From Patescibacteria group bacterium UBA4664 (GTDB lineage: Bacteria > Patescibacteriota > Saccharimonadia > CAILAD01 > BJGX01), in contig CALRAY010000014.1 of assembly GCA_943353705.1 (NCBI GenBank), forward strand, positions 1 through 9,754: a DNA stretch of 9,754 nt, read 5' to 3'. How positions within the stretch are numbered: position 1 is the stretch's first letter; each line of letters starts with the position of its first letter. Of the stretch, positions 5,266-9,754 are shown in pieces. The position numbers were made by a program, and so were the translations under genes. The notes under the pieces are model-generated. The model made no database searches. It worked only from the letters and a program-made list of their open reading frames with translations, and had not been told where the DNA came from.

Positions 5266-5796
5266 ATGGCAAAATCACGTGAGCAAAAACAGGCTGACGT
5301 TACCGCTTTAACTGAAGCCTTCTCGGCTAGTAAAATTGCTGTAATGACTGATTATAGGGGATTAAATGTTCCTGCAATCAATGAATTACGCAACAAGCTA
5401 CGAGATGCAGAAGTAAGCTACAAAGTGACTAAAAACACTTTGGTAAAAGTTGCCATAAAAAACACAAATCTAAAAGATACTGATGCCTCTATTTTCAATG
5501 GCCCAATGGCCATCGCTTTCGGGCAAGATGAAGCACAAACCTGCAAGATTATTGCAGATTTTGCCAAAGAAAATGAAAATTTAGAAATCATTGGTGGTCT
5601 AGATGATACGGGAAAAGTTCTGTCTCGAGAGGATGTTATGACATTGGCCAAACTTCCTAGTCGTGAAGTCCTTACTGCTCAAGTGGTCGGCACAATCGCA
5701 GCTCCACTTAGCGGATTCGTACGTGTTCTTAATGGTAATATAACTCAATTCATGTACGCACTAAATGCAATACAAGATAAAAAAGGAGAAGCATAA
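5266..5796 (+). CDS. rplJ: Ribosomal protein L10
   Basis: L10 anchors the L7/L12 dimers to 23S rRNA to form the ribosomal stalk that recruits translation GTPases. The 176-residue protein has the L10 pattern: an N-terminal helix with KSREQK, then the conserved [17 protein letters not shown] (43-59) and [14 protein letters not shown] (65-78) in the rRNA-binding domain, GPMAIAF, and a C-terminal helical region (about 144-176) expected to bind L7/L12 dimers. Length is in the usual 165-180 range. It is followed by rplL after 1 nt. The leader contains an attenuator, which implies feedback by the L10-L12 complex. Confidence 0.95.
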   Translation: MAKSREQKQADVTALTEAFSASKIAVMTDYRGLNVPAINELRNKLRDAEVSYKVTKNTLVKVAIKNTNLKDTDASIFNGPMAIAFGQDEAQTCKIIADFAKENENLEIIGGLDDTGKVLSREDVMTLAKLPSREVLTAQVVGTIAAPLSGFVRVLNGNITQFMYALNAIQDKKGEA

Positions 5797-5797
5797 A

Positions 5798-6250
5798 ATG
5801 GCAGAAGAAACTGCAAAACAAGAAGAAGTAAAAGAAGAAACTGCAACACCTGCAGAAGAAACAAAAGAAGTTCCAGCTAAATTTAAGTCATTGGTTGATC
5901 AGATTTCTGAATTAAGCGTACTAGATCTTTCAGAGCTAGTAAAAGTATTAGAAGATCACTTTGGCGTTAGCGCCGCTGCTCCAGTAGCTATTGCTGCTGG
6001 CGGAGCTGCCGCAGGCGAAGAAGATGCTGTAGAAGCTAAGAGTTCATACAATGTATATCTAGCTGCTGTAGGCGACAAAAAGATTGATGTAATCAAAGCT
6101 GTACGAGAAGTATCAGGCCTAGGTCTTGCAGAAAGCAAGGCTGTAGTAGATGGTGCACCTACTATGGTTAAAGAAGCTGCTCCTGCTGAGGAAGCTGAAG
6201 AAGCCAAGAAAAAGCTTGAAGAAGCTGGCGCAACTATCGAATTACAGTAA
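5798..6250 (+). CDS. rplL: Ribosomal protein L7/L12 with an acidic N-terminal extension
   Basis: L7/L12 is the multicopy stalk protein that contacts EF-Tu, EF-G and other factors. Residues ~28-57 form the dimerising N-terminal domain ([20 protein letters not shown]), 58-78 the Ala/Gly hinge, and 82-150 the globular C-terminal domain with [21 protein letters not shown]. At 150 residues it is about 25-30 longer than the common 120-130. The excess is a Glu/Lys/Thr-rich head of ~27 residues before the first conserved helix. AGGAG (5784-5788), 9 nt before ATG 5798, sets this start; an in-frame upstream ATG lies inside rplJ. A terminator follows. Confidence 0.95.
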   Translation: MAEETAKQEEVKEETATPAEETKEVPAKFKSLVDQISELSVLDLSELVKVLEDHFGVSAAAPVAIAAGGAAAGEEDAVEAKSSYNVYLAAVGDKKIDVIKAVREVSGLGLAESKAVVDGAPTMVKEAAPAEEAEEAKKKLEEAGATIELQ

Positions 6251-6271
6251 TTTAATCACTGTCAAATCGCA

Positions 6272-6300
6272 AAAATAGACCCTTAGGGGTCTATTTTGTT
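6272..6300 (+). terminator. Terminator of the rplJ-rplL operon
   Basis: AAAATAGACCC (6272-6282) and GGGTCTATTTT (6287-6297) form an 11-bp perfect stem with a TTAG loop and a T-rich tail (TTTTGTTTGG). It follows the rplL stop by 22 nt. Confidence 0.9.
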
Positions 6301-6319
6301 TGGATTTTGTTTGATTCTT

Positions 6320-6328
6320 TGCTACACT
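6320..6328 (+). promoter_or_regulatory. Extended -10 promoter of the 180-residue hypothetical gene
   Basis: TGC followed by TACACT (6323-6328) forms an extended -10. A -35 candidate TTGGAT (6300-6305) is 17 nt upstream but matches only 3 of 6. It comes directly after the rplL terminator, and a start near 6335 gives a ~32-nt leader. Confidence 0.55.
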
Positions 6329-6366
6329 GATAGCAAATTAAGTAATTTATAAAAAAGGTAAACAAA

Positions 6367-6909
6367 ATGAGTGATAAAGATAAACAGCAAACACTACAAA
6401 ATCTAGCAACACAAATGCAGCTAGCTCAAGACACCATTAAGCAGGTCGAAGAAGAGCTAAAAAAACTCGGAGTTAGCAAGACAGAACTGCCCGAGCCTAA
6501 AAAACAAGATATGGTCAAGCCTGGTTCTACTGAATCTGTAGGTAAGATTATTGAAGGCCAGTTCGATGGCCAGAACATGATTGGACCTGACGGCAAAGTC
6601 TATCCAGTTCCTGCAAATTATGCTTCAAAATCAAAACTTATTGAGGGCGATACCCTGAAGCTTACAATTGCAGATGATGGAAGCTTTATATATAAACAAA
6701 TTGGGCCAATCGAGCGCAAAAAGATTATTGCCAAAATGGCTTTAGAGAATGGCCAGTACATTGCCGTTGTGGGCGAAAAGCACTATCGGGTTTTGTACGC
6801 TAGTGTGACATATTTCAAGGCTCAGCCAGGCGATGAGGTAACAATTGTGGTACCTGCTGCTGGCGATGCCATTTGGGCGGCGATAGAGGCCGTTATTTCT
6901 GCATCCTAA
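6367..6909 (+). CDS. Uncharacterised coiled-coil protein with duplicated beta domain
   Basis: I do not recognise a named family for this 180-residue protein. There is no signal peptide or membrane segment, so it is probably cytoplasmic. Residues 7-36 look like a coiled-coil helix (TLQNLATQMQLAQDTIKQVE, continuing EEL). A Pro/Lys linker follows (~37-57). Two beta-rich units of about 50 residues each then appear: ~58-103 and ~118-163. They share the pattern KII...Y-x-V... ending in GD-x-(L/V)-x-(L/I): compare Y79, V81, G94, D95, L97 with Y140, V142, G155, D156, V158 (offset 61). The end is a short hydrophobic helix (AIWAAIEAVIS). A weak AAGG at 6355-6358, 8 nt before ATG, supports the start. 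Position between rplL and dnaX, with its own promoter, suggests a housekeeping role, but none can be assigned. Confidence 0.85.
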   Translation: MSDKDKQQTLQNLATQMQLAQDTIKQVEEELKKLGVSKTELPEPKKQDMVKPGSTESVGKIIEGQFDGQNMIGPDGKVYPVPANYASKSKLIEGDTLKLTIADDGSFIYKQIGPIERKKIIAKMALENGQYIAVVGEKHYRVLYASVTYFKAQPGDEVTIVVPAAGDAIWAAIEAVISAS

Positions 6910-6936
6910 TACCTGCAAAATACAAGCCTAATAAGA

Positions 6937-6942
6937 TATAAT
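6937..6942 (+). promoter_or_regulatory. Candidate -10 box for dnaX-dnaB
   Basis: A perfect TATAAT, 12 nt upstream of the ribosome binding site. No TGn extension and only a weak -35 (TGCAAA, 6914-6919, 17-nt spacer). A start near 6949 leaves a very short leader of ~15 nt before the TTG start. Confidence 0.6.
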
Positions 6943-6953
6943 GAATTAAAAGT

Positions 6954-6958
6954 GGAGG
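6954..6958 (+). promoter_or_regulatory. Ribosome binding site selecting a TTG start for dnaX
   Basis: GGAGG lies 5 nt before TTG 6964, whose product begins M-S-N-L-A-L-Y-R-K-Y-R, the usual DnaX N-terminus. The in-frame GTG at 6952 overlaps this GGAGG and would have no site of its own. Confidence 0.75.
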
Positions 6959-6963
6959 GTGCT

Positions 6964-8373
6964 TTGAGTAATTTGGCTTTGTATCGTAAATATCGCTCGG
7001 CTGACTTTAGTGAGGTGGTCGGCCAGCAGCACGTCGTAAAGACACTTATTAATGCTATTGGCAACGGCAAGCATAGCCACGCCTATTTATTGACCGGGCC
7101 CAGGGGGGTAGGCAAGACGACGATTGCTAGAATCATAGCCAAACAGCTCAATGGACTCAAGAAAGAGGATTCGCTAGCCGACTACTTGGACATAATCGAA
7201 ATCGACGGAGCTAGTAATCGCGGAATAGATGAAATACGTAGCCTCAGGGAGAAAGTCCAAGTCGCACCCGCAAGTCTAAGCTATAAAGTCTATATTATCG
7301 ATGAAGTTCATATGTTAACCAAAGAGGCATTCAACGCTCTACTCAAGACACTCGAAGAGCCACCTAGCCATGTGGTTTTCATATTTGCAACAACAGAAGT
7401 CCATAAGCTACCCGACACAATAATATCTAGGACGCAAAGATTTGATTTTAAGCCGATACCCCAAAAAGACATGATCTCTCACCTCAGATTTATAGCAGAT
7501 AGTGAGAATATTAAGATAAATGATGATGCACTTCTGCTAATAGCCCAAGTCAGTAAAGGTGGTTTTAGAGATGCCATTAGCCTGCTCGATCAGCTATCTT
7601 CGGTAGGGGACGAAATAACGCTAGAGGTAGTCTCGGATTTTACTGGTCTCCAGGATTCTAAAATAGTAGACGATATATTTGATAGCATTAATAAGGATGA
7701 TAGCAAGAAAGCCCTAGGGCTAGTTAGGGATTTATCTGCCGGAGGTGCCGATGCGGGACAGCTAGCCCAGCAAATGCTTGACCGTATCCAGGCAAAGCTA
7801 GTAGAAGACGATGCCAACCAAACCTTTCTGCTGGGGTTGGCCGAGAATCTACATTGGGCACAAACCAACATGCGCTACTCGGGCTCGCCAGAGCTTGTGT
7901 TGCAGGTGGCATTAGCCCGCAAGGGAGGTTTCGCTAAGATTGCAGAAAGCGCTAGTCAGGTGTCCACTCCAGAGGTTGCTTCGACTGTTGATACAAAAAT
8001 AAAAGTAGCACCCAAAGATACGGGTGTTCAGTCAAAACCAAAGCCTAGTAAAAAAGATGAAGATCTTTTAATTAAATCGCTAAGTGTTATAAAGCACTAT
8101 AATAATTCATTGTTTGCCGTCCTAAAGGGTGCGGATGTACAGGTTGATGATGAAGAAGTTAAGGTAGTCTGTAGGTTTAGTTTTCATAAGGATCGAATTA
8201 CCGAACAGCGCAACGCCAGTTTAATTGAAAAAGCATTCGGTAAGGTTTATGGTAGAAACATGCATTTGATTGTTAAGATAGATAGCCGCAACCAGCCAGA
8301 AGTAGTCGATGCTCAAGAAGAGCTTGCAACTACCGCAGCTGCAATTTTTGGCGCAGAGGTTATAGATGGCTAA
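6964..8373 (+). CDS. dnaX: DNA polymerase III subunit gamma/tau, zinc module missing
   Basis: DnaX is the ATPase of the clamp loader that places the sliding clamp on primed DNA and ties polymerase to helicase. The 469-residue protein from TTG has LYRKYR (6-11), Walker A GPRGVGKT (45-52), Walker B YIIDEVH (110-116), sensor 1 IFATTE (140-145), SRT at 155-157 in place of the usual SRC with arginine finger R156, and GGFRDAISLLDQ (199-210). Domain III follows to ~330, then a low-complexity linker (331-365) and a C-terminal domain (~367-440). Between Walker A and EIDGASNRG the family normally has a four-cysteine zinc module; here only ~15 residues (NGLKKEDSLADYLD) and no cysteine remain. The stop overlaps the dnaB start by 8 nt, so the two are co-transcribed. 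Confidence 0.93.
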   Translation: MSNLALYRKYRSADFSEVVGQQHVVKTLINAIGNGKHSHAYLLTGPRGVGKTTIARIIAKQLNGLKKEDSLADYLDIIEIDGASNRGIDEIRSLREKVQVAPASLSYKVYIIDEVHMLTKEAFNALLKTLEEPPSHVVFIFATTEVHKLPDTIISRTQRFDFKPIPQKDMISHLRFIADSENIKINDDALLLIAQVSKGGFRDAISLLDQLSSVGDEITLEVVSDFTGLQDSKIVDDIFDSINKDDSKKALGLVRDLSAGGADAGQLAQQMLDRIQAKLVEDDANQTFLLGLAENLHWAQTNMRYSGSPELVLQVALARKGGFAKIAESASQVSTPEVASTVDTKIKVAPKDTGVQSKPKPSKKDEDLLIKSLSVIKHYNNSLFAVLKGADVQVDDEEVKVVCRFSFHKDRITEQRNASLIEKAFGKVYGRNMHLIVKIDSRNQPEVVDAQEELATTAAAIFGAEVIDG

Positions 8374-9724
8374 GAATAGAACAGCAAAAGAGCTAATGAA
8401 GGCTAAAGTTCCACCACAGAATCCTCAGGCTGAGGAAAGCTTGATAGGGTCATTACTACTAGATAAGGACGCTATTATAAAAATCGCAGATGTCGTTCAT
8501 ATTGATGATTTTTACGTAGATAAAAATGGACTAATTTATGAAGCAATAATAAAGCTTTTTGAGAAGCGCGAGCCTCTCGATGTTATTACTCTGTCTGAGC
8601 AATTAGAAAAACAAGGGGCGCTAAAAGAAATTGGAGGATCCAGTTACTTAACAAATTTAGTTAATGGTGTGCCATCAGCGGCCCATGTTGTGAATTACGC
8701 AAATATCGTCGCACAAAAGGCCACCTTGCGTAGACTTATTAGCGCTGCCAACCAAATTAACACAATAGCCTATGAAGAAGATGGTCAGCTCGATAATTTG
8801 TTAGATAAGGCCGAGAGGACATTATTTGATGTAAGCCAAAAACATCTTAAACAAAATTTTATTTCCATTAAAGATGTTCTGGCCGATAGCTTCGATAGGC
8901 TAGACAGCTTACATAAGGACAACGAGAGCTTGCGTGGCATCCCAACGGGTTTCACTGGGCTTGATACTATACTTGCAGGGCTCCAAAAGTCCGACTTAAT
9001 CATACTCGCAGCTAGGCCAAGTATGGGCAAAACTAGCCTTGCACTTAATATTGCTCAAAATATTGCCACCAAAGAAGGTGTGCCAGTGGGTATATTTAGT
9101 CTAGAAATGAGTAAGGAGCAGCTAATTGATAGGATGCTAGCATCGGAGGCTGGCATAGATAGCTGGAAGCTTAGAACTGGAAGCCTGGAAGACAAAGACT
9201 TCGAAAAGCTCAATAAGGCCATGGGTGTTTTGGCAGAAGCTCCAATATATATAGATGACTCCGCCATGGCAAATGTTATGGAAATGCGCACCAAGGCGAG
9301 GCGCCTACAATCCGAGCATGATCTAGGCCTAATAGTCATCGACTACTTACAGCTAATGAGTGGAGGTTCTTCGGGTTCAGATAATAGGGTTCAGGAAATT
9401 TCGGAGATATCGCGTGGGCTCAAGGGCTTGGCGAGAGAACTAAATGTACCTGTAATCGCCCTGTCACAGCTTAGTCGTTCGGTAGAGCAGAGAAGCCCAA
9501 AGATTCCTCAGCTTTCAGATTTGCGCGAATCAGGCTCAATCGAACAGGATGCCGACGTAGTGATGTTTATCTACCGCGAGGATTACTATGAAAAAGAAAC
9601 AGAAAAAAAGAATATTGCAGACATATTGATTAAAAAGCATCGTAATGGCCCAACTGGAGAAGTTGAGCTTTACTTCCAGCCTGAACAGACACTCTTTAAA
9701 AATATCGACAGGGTTAATCAATAA
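8366..9724 (+). CDS. dnaB: Replicative DNA helicase DnaB
   Basis: DnaB is the hexameric 5'-3' helicase that unwinds the fork and binds primase. The 452-residue protein has the N-terminal domain beginning VPPQNPQAEESLIGSLLLD (15-33), a linker helix (~155-180), and the RecA-like C-terminal domain: GIPTGFTGLD (191-200), Walker A ARPSMGKTS (216-224), SLEMSKEQL (245-253), Walker B GLIVIDYLQLM (321-331), ALSQLSRSVEQR (365-376) and KHRNGPTGEV (424-433) with its arginine finger region. The length is normal and no intein is seen. GAGG at 8356-8359, 6 nt before ATG, lies inside dnaX, and the start overlaps the dnaX stop, indicating translational coupling. The gene is complete; 30 nt of unassigned sequence follow to the window end. 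Confidence 0.96.
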   Translation: MAKNRTAKELMKAKVPPQNPQAEESLIGSLLLDKDAIIKIADVVHIDDFYVDKNGLIYEAIIKLFEKREPLDVITLSEQLEKQGALKEIGGSSYLTNLVNGVPSAAHVVNYANIVAQKATLRRLISAANQINTIAYEEDGQLDNLLDKAERTLFDVSQKHLKQNFISIKDVLADSFDRLDSLHKDNESLRGIPTGFTGLDTILAGLQKSDLIILAARPSMGKTSLALNIAQNIATKEGVPVGIFSLEMSKEQLIDRMLASEAGIDSWKLRTGSLEDKDFEKLNKAMGVLAEAPIYIDDSAMANVMEMRTKARRLQSEHDLGLIVIDYLQLMSGGSSGSDNRVQEISEISRGLKGLARELNVPVIALSQLSRSVEQRSPKIPQLSDLRESGSIEQDADVVMFIYREDYYEKETEKKNIADILIKKHRNGPTGEVELYFQPEQTLFKNIDRVNQ

Positions 9725-9754
9725 GACGTGGGATTTGCTTATAAATCGTTTATA

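Noticed and set aside
5956..6207. Minus-strand open frame opposite rplL, and similar frames opposite dnaX and dnaB
   Set aside because: These are Ala/Ser-rich shadows of strong genes, without ribosome binding sites or family resemblance.
6952..6963. GTG at 6952 as the dnaX start
   Set aside because: It coincides with the ribosome binding site itself; TTG 6964 has GGAGG at 5-nt spacing and gives the usual DnaX N-terminus.
9725..9754. Start of a further feature after dnaB
   Set aside because: Only 30 nt remain, with no start codon plus ribosome binding site and no clear hairpin.

Overview
The window looks like a piece of a small, moderately AT-rich bacterial genome of the Patescibacteria/CPR type, most likely Saccharibacteria (TM7). 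This is an inference from gene order, compact spacing with start/stop overlaps, the divergent but intact core proteins, and a lineage-type uncharacterised gene between rplL and dnaX. Genetic code 11 fits, because TGA is used as a stop (at 972-974 and at the thyA end), which argues against Gracilibacteria/Absconditabacteria. No mobile element, CRISPR array, tRNA or rRNA was recognised.

Layout. (1) 1-357: 3' end of rplA (ribosomal protein L1) and a strong hairpin terminator. (2) 426-5063: a five-gene block lying between rplA and rplJ, two genes that are adjacent in most bacteria. It holds a cytidylyltransferase-like protein overlapping a two-domain dCMP deaminase-like protein (both +); then, convergent with these, thyA and a DHFR fused to a HIT domain (both -, 4-nt overlap); then, divergent from thyA, glyA (+). 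(3) 5076-6297: the rplJ-rplL operon with its own promoter, an attenuator leader of the L10 type, and a terminator. (4) 6320-6909: an uncharacterised 180-residue protein with a coiled coil and what looks like a duplicated beta domain. (5) 6937-9724: dnaX and dnaB, overlapping by 8 nt. The last 30 nt hold nothing I can identify.

How the parts work together. The block in (2) reads as a thymidylate module: dCMP deaminase gives dUMP, ThyA methylates dUMP to dTMP using methylene-tetrahydrofolate, the DHFR domain reduces the resulting dihydrofolate, and SHMT (GlyA) recharges the folate from serine. The nucleotidyltransferase, the degenerate N-terminal domain of the deaminase and the HIT domain fused to DHFR are not needed for that cycle; they are the unexplained part of the window and may form a linked nucleotide-conjugate activity. 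thyA and glyA fire outward from an 85-bp region with two extended -10 promoters and a dyad between them. glyA appears to be transcribed leaderless.

The replication genes (dnaX lacking the usual four-cysteine zinc module, and replicative helicase dnaB) follow the ribosomal stalk genes, so ribosome, dTMP supply and replication functions sit within 10 kb.
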